Source: Nocardioides litoris
GTDB lineage: Bacteria; Actinomycetota; Actinomycetes; Propionibacteriales; Nocardioidaceae
Reading direction: 5' to 3'
Assembly: GCF_006346315.1 (NCBI RefSeq)
Contig: NZ_VDMR01000001.1
Coordinates: forward strand, 186,001-250,000
DNA length: 64,000 nt
In this document: positions 17,597 through 25,844 of the stretch, in pieces
Position numbering within the stretch: position 1 is the first letter of the stretch
How the letters are laid out: the number at the start of each line of letters is the position of its first letter
Made by a program: the position numbers and the translations under genes
The notes under the pieces: generated by a model
What the model was told of the DNA's origin: nothing
The model's database searches: none
The model's input: the letters and a program-made list of their open reading frames with translations, nothing else

Positions 17597-17988
17597 CCGA
17601 GGTCCTCCTCCGGGACCTGCCGGCGGGTGGCCGCAGCGCCCAGCAGCACGGCGACCCAGCAGGCCGCGAGCGTGCCGAGCAGGTAGGCGAGCGCCGTGCC
17701 GGTGGAGCCGCCGGCCAGCAAGGCCCGCCCCTCCTCGGCGTACGCCGACAGCGTGGTGAACCCGCCGAGCACGCCCGGCCCGAGGGCGACCGCCCACGCG
17801 CGCGACCCTCGGGCCAGGGCCAGGGCCGGCAGCAGGGCCAGCAGCAGCGAGCCGGTGACGTTGATGGCGAAGGTCGTCCACGGGAAGCCGTCGGCGGCCG
17901 GCGCGAGCTCGCCGGCCGACCAGCGCAGCACCGCCCCCACCGCCCCGCCGGCGGCCGCGCACGCGACCAGGCGTGGGCGGGGCGTCAC
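17593..17988 (-). CDS. crcB: Fluoride channel CrcB/Fluc (first of a pair)
   Basis: 131 residues, four hydrophobic segments. Motifs: AAAGGAVGAVLRWSAGEL, FPWTTFAINVTGSLLLALL with the conserved Asn, and GVLGGFTTLSAYAEEG, the filter segment. With the overlapping downstream paralogue it should form a dual-subunit fluoride exporter in the plasma membrane. The start was chosen at the GTG that overlaps the stop codon of the upstream HATPase gene (GTGA); the frame is open further upstream only as antisense to nothing useful. Confidence 0.9.
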   Translation of the reverse strand: MTPRPRLVACAAAGGAVGAVLRWSAGELAPAADGFPWTTFAINVTGSLLLALLPALALARGSRAWAVALGPGVLGGFTTLSAYAEEGRALLAGGSTGTALAYLLGTLAACWVAVLLGAAATRRQVPEEDLG

Positions 17989-19025
17989 GAGACGATCGAG
18001 CGCCGCTCGACCGCCGACGGCACGGACTGTCCGGCCTGCGGGGCCGAGGGCTCGCGCCACGCCCGGGGCGGGTCGCCCTCGGCCTGGCGGACCAGCTCAC
18101 CGAGGAACCAGGACTGGAAGGCCACCTGCCGCGGGGTGCGGGCCAGGGCCAGCATCCGCTCCTCGCGCGCGAAGGCGTCGGTCAGGTCGAGCAGCTCGAC
18201 GAGCCGGGCCACGTCACGGGCGTCGGAGCGCGCCATCACGACGTCGAGGTCGGTGGTGGAGCGGCCCTCGGCGGCCGCGCGGTCGACCGTCCGGCGCACG
18301 CCGTCGTGGGTGAAGGGACGGCCGAGCTGGTGGAAGACCTCGGCGAGGTCGCGGGCGAGGGGGTAGTCGTCCTCGTTGGCCAGGGCCAGCAGCCGGACCT
18401 CGCGGCGCAGCTCGCGGAAGTGGTTGTGGAAGGAGATGTAGTCGCGGGTGGGGGTGCCGAGCAGGTGCAGCTCGACCGGGTCGACCGGCAGCTCGCCGGT
18501 CGTGACGCCGAGGTCGGGGGCGCCGGTGATGACGCCCTCGCTGCCGAGGTCGGAGAAGTCGGGGGCCGGGGTGAACCACACCGTCTTGCCGTCGGGCTCG
18601 ATCTCCGCACCCCAGGCGTCGGCCGCGCGGGCGACGATGCTCAGGCCGCGCCCGAAGGTGAGCAGCATGTCCTCGACCCCGTCGAGGTCGAGGTCGTCGA
18701 GGTCGTCGAGCCCGAGCAGGTCGTGGGAGTCGTCGTCGGCCGCGCTGCCCACGGAGTGGCCGGGCAGGTCGGGCAGGGCGGGCGGCTCGACCGAACCGTC
18801 GCTCACCTCGACGCGCGGGTGCTCGCGGGTGCCGCGGACGCGCACCTGGATCGGCGGAGCACCGTGCAGCAGGGCGTTGGTGACCACCTCGGAGACCGCC
18901 ATCTCCGCGCACTCCACGAGGTCGTCGCGGTCGATGTCGTGGAAGGTGTCGGTCACCCACTTGCGTGCGTCCTGCACCCCGCGCGCGCCGCTGCCCAGCG
19001 ACAGCGCGGGCTTGCTGAGCGGCAC
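17985..19025 (-). CDS. HATPase-domain regulatory protein (RsbW/anti-sigma type) with helical C-terminus
   Basis: 346 residues. Residues about 15-165 form an HATPase_c fold of the anti-sigma/serine-kinase type: AEMAVSEVVTNALLHGAPP is the N-box, VEVSDGS the G1 box and FGRGLSIVARAADAWGAEI the G2 region, with an acidic Asp/Leu-rich insertion (about 95-115) between them. The last 150 residues are predicted helical with no family I recognise (RDYISFHNHFRELRREVRLL). It could regulate a sigma factor together with the SpoIIE-type phosphatase at 318-1496, but no sigma factor is nearby. It overlaps the crcB pair downstream. GTG start with CGGAGAC upstream. Confidence 0.75.
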   Translation of the reverse strand: MPLSKPALSLGSGARGVQDARKWVTDTFHDIDRDDLVECAEMAVSEVVTNALLHGAPPIQVRVRGTREHPRVEVSDGSVEPPALPDLPGHSVGSAADDDSHDLLGLDDLDDLDLDGVEDMLLTFGRGLSIVARAADAWGAEIEPDGKTVWFTPAPDFSDLGSEGVITGAPDLGVTTGELPVDPVELHLLGTPTRDYISFHNHFRELRREVRLLALANEDDYPLARDLAEVFHQLGRPFTHDGVRRTVDRAAAEGRSTTDLDVVMARSDARDVARLVELLDLTDAFAREERMLALARTPRQVAFQSWFLGELVRQAEGDPPRAWREPSAPQAGQSVPSAVERRSIVS

Positions 19026-19406
19026 GGGTGTCTCCGGGGTTCGGGCGGGTCGGGTGCGGGCGGTGCGGGCGGTGCTGGCGGTGCTGGTGGAGCGCGGGCC
19101 TGCGTGGGGTCAGGGGCTCGGCGGACGGTGCGTGGGGCACCGGTGAAGATGTGGCAACCCGTGCTGGATACCCGGGAACCCCGGGGGCAAACCAGGACGG
19201 TTGAACTTTCTCCCACCCCGTGCATGTGATGGAGCAGACGCGCGCAGGGATGGGGTGCCGCGTCGCCCACCGCGGGACGATAGGACCAGCAGCAGCCGTG
19301 TGGGAACCCGTCTCGCGGCCCGCTACCAGCCCAGCTCAGCCACAGGCCGAGCCCAGTCCAGCCCCAGCCCAGCCCTCCCTGACCTCGACGAAGGAGCACC
19401 GCCGCC
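19026..19406. other. Intergenic region between divergent HATPase and ndh genes
   Basis: About 380 bp without a credible gene. It contains short imperfect GCGGTGCGG/GCTGGTGG repeats near 19055-19095, an inverted repeat CCCGGGAACCCCGGG near 19170, and a Ser/Pro/Ala-like low-complexity run just before ndh. Both genes' promoters must lie here; I cannot place them firmly. Confidence 0.5.
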
Positions 19407-20939
19407 ATGTCGACCACCCCCACCTCCGCCGCCGGCCTCGCCGCCACCGCGGACGCACCGCCGACGTCCCCGTCGCGCCACCAGGTGGTGGTGATCGGTT
19501 CCGGGTTCGGCGGCCTCTTCGGCACCAAGGCGCTGCGTCGCTCCGACGTCGACGTCACGATGGTGGCCAAGACCACCCACCACCTCTTCCAGCCGCTGCT
19601 CTACCAGGTCGCGACCGGCATCCTGTCCGAGGGCGAGATCGCGCCGCCGACCCGCGAGGTCCTGGCCCGGCAGAAGAACGCCCGGGTGCTGCTCGGCTCG
19701 GTGACCGACATCGACCTCGACGCCCGCACGGTCACCTCCCACGTGCTGGGCCGCACCACCACGTCCCACTACGACTCGCTCATCGTCGCCGCGGGCGCCG
19801 GCCAGTCCTACTTCGGCAACGACCACTTCTCCGAGTTCGCCCCCGGCATGAAGACCGTCGACGACGCCCTGGAGCTGCGCGGCCGCATCTTCGGCGCCTT
19901 CGAGATGGCCGAGCTCGGCGCGGCGCGCGGCGACAACGTCGACCACTTCCTCACCTTCGTCGTCGTGGGTGCTGGCCCGACCGGCGTCGAGATGGCCGGC
20001 CAGATCGCCGAGCTCGCCCAGCGCACCCTCAAGCGCGACTTCGACGCCATCAACACCCGCAAGGCACGCGTCGTCCTCGTCGACGCCGCCCCGCAGGTGC
20101 TGCCGCCGTTCGGCCGCAAGCTCGGCCTGTGGACCAAGGCGCGGCTGGAGAAGCTCGGCGTCGAGGTCATGCTCGGCGCGATGGTCACCGACGTCGACGA
20201 GCGCGGCCTGGTCGTGAAGTACAAGAACGACAGCACCGAGCGCATCGAGGCCGTGACCAAGGTCTGGGCCGCCGGCGTGCAGGCCTCCTCGCTGACCAAG
20301 ACGCTGAGCGAGCAGACCGGCGCCCCGCTCGACCGCGCCGGCCGCATCGGGGTCAACCCCGACCTCACGCTGCCCGGCCACCCCGAGGTCTTCGTCGTCG
20401 GCGACATGATCGCCCTCGACAACCTCCCCGGTGTCGCCCAGGTCGCCATCCAGGGCGCCAAGTACGCCGCCAAGGAGATCGACGGGCGGCTCAAGGACAA
20501 GCCCGCCCAGAAGCCGTTCAAGTACTTCGACAAGGGCTCGATGGCGACCATCAGCCGCTTCAACGCCGTGGCGACGATCGGCAAGATCCGCCTCTCCGGC
20601 TTCATCGCCTGGTTGATGTGGCTCGCCGTCCACCTCGTCTACATCACCGGCTTCAAGAACCGCGTCACCGCGGTCCTGCACTGGTTCGTCTCGTTCCTCG
20701 GCCGCGGCCGGTCCGAGCGCACCGCGACCGAGCAGCAGATCTTCGGCCGCGTCGCGCTCTCCAAGCTCCGGCGGGGCGCCACCGACCTCGTCTCCGAGCC
20801 GGGCACCCACCCGCTCGACGGCGACGAGGAGGACCACAGCACCCGCCGCCGCGCGGAGCTGGAGGACCAGGCCGCCGAGGAGGTCCGGCTCACCGACGAG
20901 AGCCGCCGCGGCGTCAAGGTGCCCGCCGGCAAGGTCTGA
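19407..20939 (+). CDS. ndh: Type II NADH dehydrogenase (NDH-2)
   Basis: 510 residues. The FAD motif VVVIGSGFGGLFGTKAL begins at about residue 27 after a Pro/Ala/Thr-rich N-terminus, and the NADH-binding Rossmann motif VVVGAGPTGVEMAGQIAEL is at about 187-205. TTHHLFQPLLYQVATGILS and VWAAGVQASS match actinobacterial Ndh; GDMIALDNLPGVAQVAIQGA is the second FAD site near the quinone pocket. The C-terminus has a hydrophobic amphipathic segment (FIAWLMWLAVHLVYITGF) for membrane attachment and an extra charged tail. It oxidises NADH and reduces menaquinone without proton pumping. ATG start with AAGGAG 10 bp upstream. Confidence 0.93.
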   Translation: MSTTPTSAAGLAATADAPPTSPSRHQVVVIGSGFGGLFGTKALRRSDVDVTMVAKTTHHLFQPLLYQVATGILSEGEIAPPTREVLARQKNARVLLGSVTDIDLDARTVTSHVLGRTTTSHYDSLIVAAGAGQSYFGNDHFSEFAPGMKTVDDALELRGRIFGAFEMAELGAARGDNVDHFLTFVVVGAGPTGVEMAGQIAELAQRTLKRDFDAINTRKARVVLVDAAPQVLPPFGRKLGLWTKARLEKLGVEVMLGAMVTDVDERGLVVKYKNDSTERIEAVTKVWAAGVQASSLTKTLSEQTGAPLDRAGRIGVNPDLTLPGHPEVFVVGDMIALDNLPGVAQVAIQGAKYAAKEIDGRLKDKPAQKPFKYFDKGSMATISRFNAVATIGKIRLSGFIAWLMWLAVHLVYITGFKNRVTAVLHWFVSFLGRGRSERTATEQQIFGRVALSKLRRGATDLVSEPGTHPLDGDEEDHSTRRRAELEDQAAEEVRLTDESRRGVKVPAGKV

Positions 20940-20976
20940 GCCCGCCTGGGTCCCGGGTCGGCCCGGACGGGTGCAC

Positions 20977-20998
20977 CGACGAACCTCCGGGTTCGTCG
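20977..20998 (+). terminator. Terminator hairpin after ndh
   Basis: A 9 bp perfect stem (CGACGAACC / GGTTCGTCG) with a 4-nt loop lies 38 bp past the ndh stop codon, with no U-tract. Confidence 0.6.
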
Positions 20999-21026
20999 AC
21001 AGAGCGTCGCCGGTGGACCCTGGGAT

Positions 21027-21044
21027 CCACCACTCGAGTGGTGG
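21027..21044. terminator. 18 bp perfect palindrome between convergent genes
   Basis: CCACCACTCGAGTGGTGG followed by TTCTCG lies between ndh and the convergent thioesterase. It may be a second, bidirectional terminator or a protein-binding palindrome. Confidence 0.5.
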
Positions 21045-21089
21045 TTCTCGGGCGCTACCCCGGGTGACCCCGGTGACCAGCCGCCACCC

Positions 21090-21776
21090 TCAGTCGCCGA
21101 CCTCGCTGGCAGCCCGCCGCTCGCGCTCGTCGACGAGCGCGCGGGCCCACCGCGGCAGGATGAACACGCCCTCGGCCTCGACGGTCACGCCGTCGGGGCC
21201 GACGACGTGGCCGCGGGCCCACGTCTTGTGGCCCTCGGTGCGCTCGATCCAGGCCTCGGTCCGCAGGTCGCCGAGCGGGGTCGGGCGGCGGTAGGTCAGG
21301 GTCAGGGTGCCGGTCATGCCGGGCCGGCCGCCGGCCCCCGCGGCCTCGCCGAGCACCTGGTCGAGCACCAGCGCCAGCACTCCGCCGTGCACGAGCGTGG
21401 GCGGGCCCTCGTAGGCGGCGCCGAGGTGGAAGTCGCAGGTGACGCGGCCGGGCTCGTCGGGGTCGGGCACCGGCCGGAGGGGAGGCGCGACGGGGTTGCG
21501 CAGGCCGACCACGGCGTTGCCCCAGGGACGGCCGCGGCCCTCGGCGCCGATGCGGACGCCGTACGACCCGGGGAGCTGCGAGGCCCGCAACCGGGCGGTG
21601 AGCGCCTCGACCTCGGCCTGCACGGCCCGGACCTCGTCGTCGTCGACCGTGGTGCGGACGGTGGCGTCGACCAGCTCGCGCACGGCGTCGGTGAACGGGC
21701 CGTAGAGCTCGGCCTGGCGGTCGATCTCGGCGGCGGGCAGGTCGTCGATCTCGAAGCCGGCGGGCACGCTCCGCAC
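21090..21776 (-). CDS. PaaI-type hotdog thioesterase
   Basis: 228 residues. The C-terminal half (about 95-215) is a hotdog thioesterase: GRVTCDFHLGAAYEGPPT, VHGGVLALVLDQVLGEAA with the HGG motif and active-site Asp, GTLTLTYRRPTPLGDL and AEGVFILPRWA. The N-terminal 90 residues are helical. It should hydrolyse acyl-CoA thioesters, probably long or branched ones. The promoter region has a KstR-like operator, linking it to lipid or sterol catabolism. Two GTG starts (21776, 21767) are possible; both follow a TAGGGT-like hexamer, so the message may be leaderless. Confidence 0.8.
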   Translation of the reverse strand: MRSVPAGFEIDDLPAAEIDRQAELYGPFTDAVRELVDATVRTTVDDDEVRAVQAEVEALTARLRASQLPGSYGVRIGAEGRGRPWGNAVVGLRNPVAPPLRPVPDPDEPGRVTCDFHLGAAYEGPPTLVHGGVLALVLDQVLGEAAGAGGRPGMTGTLTLTYRRPTPLGDLRTEAWIERTEGHKTWARGHVVGPDGVTVEAEGVFILPRWARALVDERERRAASEVGD

Positions 21777-21778
21777 CC

Positions 21779-21792
21779 TAGAACACGTTCTC
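21779..21792. promoter_or_regulatory. KstR-like operator (TAGAACACGTTCTC)
   Basis: The site fits the KstR consensus TnnAACnnGTTnnA at all positions but the last base. It lies 3 bp upstream of the thioesterase start and 67 bp upstream of the divergent acetyltransferase. KstR is a TetR-family repressor of lipid and cholesterol catabolism in mycobacteria and relatives. Binding here is inferred from the motif only. Confidence 0.55.
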
Positions 21793-21858
21793 GACAAGAC
21801 CAGGTCTCGATCCGGCAAACTCGGTTGCCTGGCCGCGGCGCCCTTGCTTCGATGCCGC

Positions 21859-22425
21859 ATGGACACCGCCCTCGCCGTGCCCGACGCGCGGCTGCACGCG
21901 TCGTGGGCGGCGACGCTGCGCGACTTCGGCGAGACGTTCCCGCACGGCTCGGGCCTCGACCCGGAGGACCCACCGACCCTGGACGCGGTCGGCTGCGCCG
22001 CGTTCGCCGCCGACAAGCGGCGCTGTGCCGACCCGGCCGCCGGGCTGCCGCCGGGCATGGTCTCCTGCACCTACTTCTGGCTGCTCGAGCTCGACGAGGT
22101 GGTCGGCTTCCTCGCCGTCCGGCACCGGCTCGACGACGTCCTGCTCGAGCAGGGCGGCCACATCGGGTACTCGGTGCGGCCGGCCGCCCGGCGGCGCGGC
22201 CACGCCTCCCGCGCGCTGCGCCTGGCCCTGGCCCACGCCGGCGGGCTCGGCCTCGACCGCGTGCTGCTGACCTGCGAGGCCGACAACCGCGCGTCCCGGC
22301 GCACCATCGAGGGGGCGGGCGGGGCCTACGAGGACACCCGAGCGGGCCGGCGGCGCTACTGGATCGGCGTCGCGGGCGCGGGAGAGCCGCTCAGCGCGGT
22401 CGGTGCCGTTCCAGGGCGGCGGTGA
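21859..22425 (+). CDS. GNAT family N-acetyltransferase
   Basis: 188 residues. The acetyl-CoA site is GYSVRPAARRRGHASRALRL (about 101-120), the R/QxxGxG/A motif region of GNAT enzymes, and LLTCEADNRASRRTIEGAGG is the second motif. The substrate is unknown. The N-terminal part contains GFLAVRHRLDD in the expected beta-strand position. It is divergent from the thioesterase and shares its promoter region with the KstR-like site. Its 3' end overlaps the convergent membrane protein gene by 35 bp. Confidence 0.85.
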   Translation: MDTALAVPDARLHASWAATLRDFGETFPHGSGLDPEDPPTLDAVGCAAFAADKRRCADPAAGLPPGMVSCTYFWLLELDEVVGFLAVRHRLDDVLLEQGGHIGYSVRPAARRRGHASRALRLALAHAGGLGLDRVLLTCEADNRASRRTIEGAGGAYEDTRAGRRRYWIGVAGAGEPLSAVGAVPGRR

Positions 22426-23188
22426 AGCCCGCCGGGTCGACCATCGAGGAGTCGATGACGAGCGGGTCGCGGCCGAAGCGGGCCAGCAGCACCTTCCAGC
22501 CCCGCCGCCCGGGCTGACCGACCACCTCGAAGCGGGTGAAGCGGCTGGTCAGGTCGAACACCTCGCGGCTGCTGCCCCGCACCACCTCGAGCTGGCCGCT
22601 GTGGATCGCGAGCCGGGTGGGCGAGGCGCTGACCCGCACGGCGTAGAGGACCAGGGTGAGCACGAGCAGGGTGCCGGCCACCCCGAGGGTGAGCGTCGTG
22701 GGGTCGTCGTAGGCCCGCCAGCCGGCGTACGCCGTCGCGAGGAGCGACAGCAGCACCAGCACGCCGACCAGTCGGCGCAGCAGGGTGCGCGGCGCGAACA
22801 CGACGTCGGTCGACTCCCCGACCGGCGGAGGACCGGACCGGACGGGCCGCGGCGCCGGCGCCTCCGGCTCGGGGCCGGTCGGCGCGGCCACGCCGAGGGC
22901 CTCGACGACCTCGCGAGCGACCTCGTTCTGGTCGGCGACGCGGGGGGCCTGCCGTGCGCGGGCGCGACGAGGGGTCGCCGTCCGCGCGGAGGACTCCAGG
23001 GGGTCGGTGGGCCGTCCCGCCCCGCTGCCCGCGGACTCGGTCGCCGAGCGGACGTCGTCGTCCGCGCGGTCGTGGGAGGGGTCGTGGGGGGCCGGGTGCG
23101 GGTCGGGCTCGCCCGCGTGGTGGGCCTGCCACCTTCCCAGGAGCTCCGCGGCACGGTCCGGCTCGTCGCCGGGCTTGCGCGCAGCCAT
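22391..23188 (-). CDS. Membrane protein with C-terminal PH-like domain
   Basis: 265 residues. Residues 1-130 are hydrophilic and probably disordered (Pro/Ala/Arg/Asp-rich, LLGRWQAHHAGEPDP near the start). Two adjacent membrane helices follow (about 143-160 and 166-186). The last 80 residues form a PH-like beta domain: RLAIHSGQLEVVRGSSREVF, then GWKVLLARFGRDPLVID and VDPAGFTAALERHRPR. The same C-terminal architecture occurs in the proteins at 43329-44009 and 44006-46243, so these are paralogues. Function unknown. The ATG start is divergent from the acyl-CoA dehydrogenase gene. Confidence 0.75.
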   Translation of the reverse strand: MAARKPGDEPDRAAELLGRWQAHHAGEPDPHPAPHDPSHDRADDDVRSATESAGSGAGRPTDPLESSARTATPRRARARQAPRVADQNEVAREVVEALGVAAPTGPEPEAPAPRPVRSGPPPVGESTDVVFAPRTLLRRLVGVLVLLSLLATAYAGWRAYDDPTTLTLGVAGTLLVLTLVLYAVRVSASPTRLAIHSGQLEVVRGSSREVFDLTSRFTRFEVVGQPGRRGWKVLLARFGRDPLVIDSSMVDPAGFTAALERHRPR

Positions 23189-23295
23189 GGCCCCCAGGGT
23201 ACGCCGGTGGGTCACCACCGTCCGTCGCTTTGCCGAACTGTGACCGGGCGCCCTGCGAGACTGGCCGGACCCGTCCTCGACCCACCAGGAGCGAC

Positions 23296-24600
23296 ATGTC
23301 CTTCGGACCGTCCGGCCAGTACCCCGCCTACCCGGCCCCGAGCGAGGCCGCACTGCGGCACCACGGCGCGATGGTGGCCTTCATGCGCGAGGAGGTCTTC
23401 CCGGCCGAGGCGGCGTACGACGCCCACCGGGTGCGCGCGGGCGAGCACGACCACTCGGTGCCGCCGGTCATCGAGGAGCTCAAGGCCAAAGCCCGCGAGC
23501 GCGGCCTGTGGAACCTCTTCCTGCCGTCCGAGAGCGGGCTGACCCAGCTGGAGTACGCCCCGATCGCCGAGCTGTCCGGCTGGAGCAACGAGCTGGCCCC
23601 CGAGGCCATCAACTGCCAGGCGCCCGACACCGGCAACATGGAGCTGCTGCACCTCGTCGGCACCGAGGCGCAGCAGCGCCGGTGGCTCGACCCGCTGCTG
23701 GCCGGCGAGATCCGGTCGGCGTTCGCCATGACCGAGCCGCGGGTGGCCAGCAGCGACGCGACCAACATCGAGACCCGCATCGAGCGCGACGGCGACGAGT
23801 ACGTCGTCAACGGCCGCAAGTGGTGGATCTCCGGCGCCGCCGACCCGCGCTGCCGGCTGCTCATCGTCATGGGCAAGACCGACCCCGACGCGGCCACGCA
23901 CCGCCAGCAGTCGATGCTGCTCGTACCGGTCGACACCCCCGGGGTCGAGGTCCGGCGCTCGCTGCCCGTCTTCGGCCGGCAGGACCAGCACGGCCACTGC
24001 GAGGTGGAGCTGACCGACGTCCGGGTGCCGGTCGACCACCTGCTGGGCGAGGAGGGCGGCGGGTTCGCCAACGCCCAGGCCCGCCTCGGCCCCGGCCGCA
24101 TCCACCACGTGATGCGGGCCCTCGGCGCGGGGGAGCGGGCCCTGGCCATGATGGTGCGCCGAGCCCAGGAGCGGCACGCCTTCGGCGGCGCGCTCGCCGA
24201 CCAGAGCGCGGTGCGCGAGCGCATCGCGGAGTCGCGCATCGAGCTCGAGCAGGCCCGTGCGCTGTGCCACCACGCGGCGTTCGTGGTCGACAGCGAGGGC
24301 AACAAGGCCGCCCGCCACCTCATCGCCGCCGCCAAGGTCGCGGTGCCGCGGGCCGTGCTGTCCGTCGTCGACCGGGCCATCCAGCTGCACGGCGGCGCGG
24401 GCGTCACCGACGCGACGCCGCTGGCCATGCTCTACGGCTGGCACCGCGCGATGCGCATCTTCGACGGGCCCGACGAGGCCCACCTGACCACCCTGGCCCG
24501 GGCCGAGCTGACCCGCGAGCCGCTGTTCGACCTGCCGCCGTCGGTGTTCGACCAGATGCGCGAGGACACCCGGGTCGACGCGCTCCCGGACCCGGCGTGA
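23296..24600 (+). CDS. Acyl-CoA dehydrogenase (FadE type)
   Basis: 434 residues, of the longer bacterial ACAD10/11-like branch. Motifs: FAMTEPRVASSDATNIET (flavin and substrate contact), GDEYVVNGRKWWISGA, RCRLLIVMGKTD, LGPGRIHHVMRALGAGERAL and the C-terminal QLHGGAGVTDATPLAMLYG and RAMRIFDGPDEAH. It should catalyse FAD-dependent alpha,beta-dehydrogenation of an acyl-CoA; chain length unknown. ATG start with CAGGAGC upstream. Its stop overlaps the next gene's GTG start (GTGA), so it is co-translated with the zinc-type dehydrogenase. Confidence 0.9.
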   Translation: MSFGPSGQYPAYPAPSEAALRHHGAMVAFMREEVFPAEAAYDAHRVRAGEHDHSVPPVIEELKAKARERGLWNLFLPSESGLTQLEYAPIAELSGWSNELAPEAINCQAPDTGNMELLHLVGTEAQQRRWLDPLLAGEIRSAFAMTEPRVASSDATNIETRIERDGDEYVVNGRKWWISGAADPRCRLLIVMGKTDPDAATHRQQSMLLVPVDTPGVEVRRSLPVFGRQDQHGHCEVELTDVRVPVDHLLGEEGGGFANAQARLGPGRIHHVMRALGAGERALAMMVRRAQERHAFGGALADQSAVRERIAESRIELEQARALCHHAAFVVDSEGNKAARHLIAAAKVAVPRAVLSVVDRAIQLHGGAGVTDATPLAMLYGWHRAMRIFDGPDEAHLTTLARAELTREPLFDLPPSVFDQMREDTRVDALPDPA

Positions 24601-25748
24601 GGGCGGTCGTCTGCCAGGAGGGCGCCCTCGAGGTCCGCGACGTCCCCGCACCCCGTCCGGCCCGCGGGCAGCTGGTCCTCGACGTGCTCGCCTGCGGCAT
24701 CTGCGGCTCCGACCTGCACGCCCGCCACCACGCCGACGCCGCGGCCGACGCCGCGCAGGCGGCGGGGTACGACGACCTCATGCGACCCGGCGACGCCGTC
24801 GTCCTCGGCCACGAGTTCTGCGGCGAGGTCGAGGGCGGTGGCCGCCGCTGGCGCGGCCCCGTGGTCGCGATGCCGATGGTCCGCGCCGCGGGTGGCGTGC
24901 ACCTGACCGGCCTGACCACCCACGCCCCCGGTGCCTACGCCGAGCAGGTGCTGGTCCAGGAGTCGCTGACCTTCGCCGTGCCCAACGGCCTCGCCCCGGA
25001 CGCCGCGGCGCTCACCGAGCCGACGGCGGTCGCGCTGCACGCCGTCGACCGCGGGCAGGTGGCGCGGGGTCGCCCGGCGATCGTGGTGGGCTGCGGACCG
25101 GTGGGCCTCGGGGTCGTGGGCGTGCTCAAGGCGCGCGGAGTGCGCACCGTGGTGGCCAGCGACCCCTCCCCGGCCCGGCGTGCGCTCGCCCGGGCCCTCG
25201 GGGCCGACGTGGTGGTCGACCCGGGCGAGGAGTCGCCCTTCGACGCCGCGGTGGGGGCCGGGGCACGGTTCCTCGACGCCCAGCAGCTGTTCGGCCTGGC
25301 CGTGGGCTCGATGGAGAAGCTGCGTGCGGTGCCCCTGCTGCCGTGGCAGCACGTCTTCCGGCTGGCCGAGGCCGCCGGCGCCGGGCCGCAGGGACCGGTG
25401 GTGTTCGAGTGCGTCGGCGTGCCGGGGATCCTCGACACCCTGATCACCTCCGCGCCCCTGGCGACCCGGGTCGTGGTGGTCGGCGTGTGCATGGCCGACG
25501 ATGTGATCAAGCCCTCGATCGCCATCAACAAGGAGGTCGACCTGCGCTTCGTCCTCGGCTACACCCCGGCCGAGTTCCGGGCCGCGCTGCACCTCCTCGC
25601 CGAGGGCGAGATCGACGCGAACGTGCTGGTCAGCGGGCGGGTGGGCCTCGCGGGGGTGGAGGAGGCGTTCGCCGCGCTCGCCGACCCCGAGACGCACGCC
25701 AAGGTGCTCGTGGACCCGTCGGCCCCGGGGCAGCTGGTCCGTACCTGA
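24597..25748 (+). CDS. Zinc-binding MDR family dehydrogenase
   Basis: 383 residues, medium-chain dehydrogenase/reductase. The N-terminal catalytic domain has LACGICGSDLHARHH and VLGHEFCGEVEGGG, with Cys and Glu/His at the catalytic zinc positions; the structural-zinc four-Cys loop is absent. The cofactor domain has AIVVGCGPVGLGVVGVLKA followed by an Asp (VASDPSPARR), suggesting NAD. Substrate unknown; the overlap with the acyl-CoA dehydrogenase suggests a joint role in fatty acid or alcohol catabolism. Confidence 0.85.
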   Translation: MRAVVCQEGALEVRDVPAPRPARGQLVLDVLACGICGSDLHARHHADAAADAAQAAGYDDLMRPGDAVVLGHEFCGEVEGGGRRWRGPVVAMPMVRAAGGVHLTGLTTHAPGAYAEQVLVQESLTFAVPNGLAPDAAALTEPTAVALHAVDRGQVARGRPAIVVGCGPVGLGVVGVLKARGVRTVVASDPSPARRALARALGADVVVDPGEESPFDAAVGAGARFLDAQQLFGLAVGSMEKLRAVPLLPWQHVFRLAEAAGAGPQGPVVFECVGVPGILDTLITSAPLATRVVVVGVCMADDVIKPSIAINKEVDLRFVLGYTPAEFRAALHLLAEGEIDANVLVSGRVGLAGVEEAFAALADPETHAKVLVDPSAPGQLVRT

Positions 25749-25780
25749 ACAAGGAATTCCACCCGTGTGGGCGTCTGGTG

Positions 25781-25810
25781 TGGACAACGTGTTGAAGTTC
25801 GGCGTAGATT
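25781..25810 (+). promoter_or_regulatory. Promoter of the LuxR-type regulator gene
   Basis: TGGACA (25781-25786) and TAGATT (25805-25810) are spaced by 18 bp. A 7 bp inverted repeat GTTGAAG...CTTCAAC (25791-25817) surrounds the -10 box and could be an operator, possibly for self-regulation. Confidence 0.5.
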
Positions 25811-25844
25811 CTTCAACATCAAGTCCAAGAGCCCGGGAGGCACC

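Noticed and set aside
17989..19406. Fluoride riboswitch upstream of the crcB operon
   Set aside because: I could not find the conserved crcB-motif sequence; the crcB genes follow an HATPase gene by overlap.
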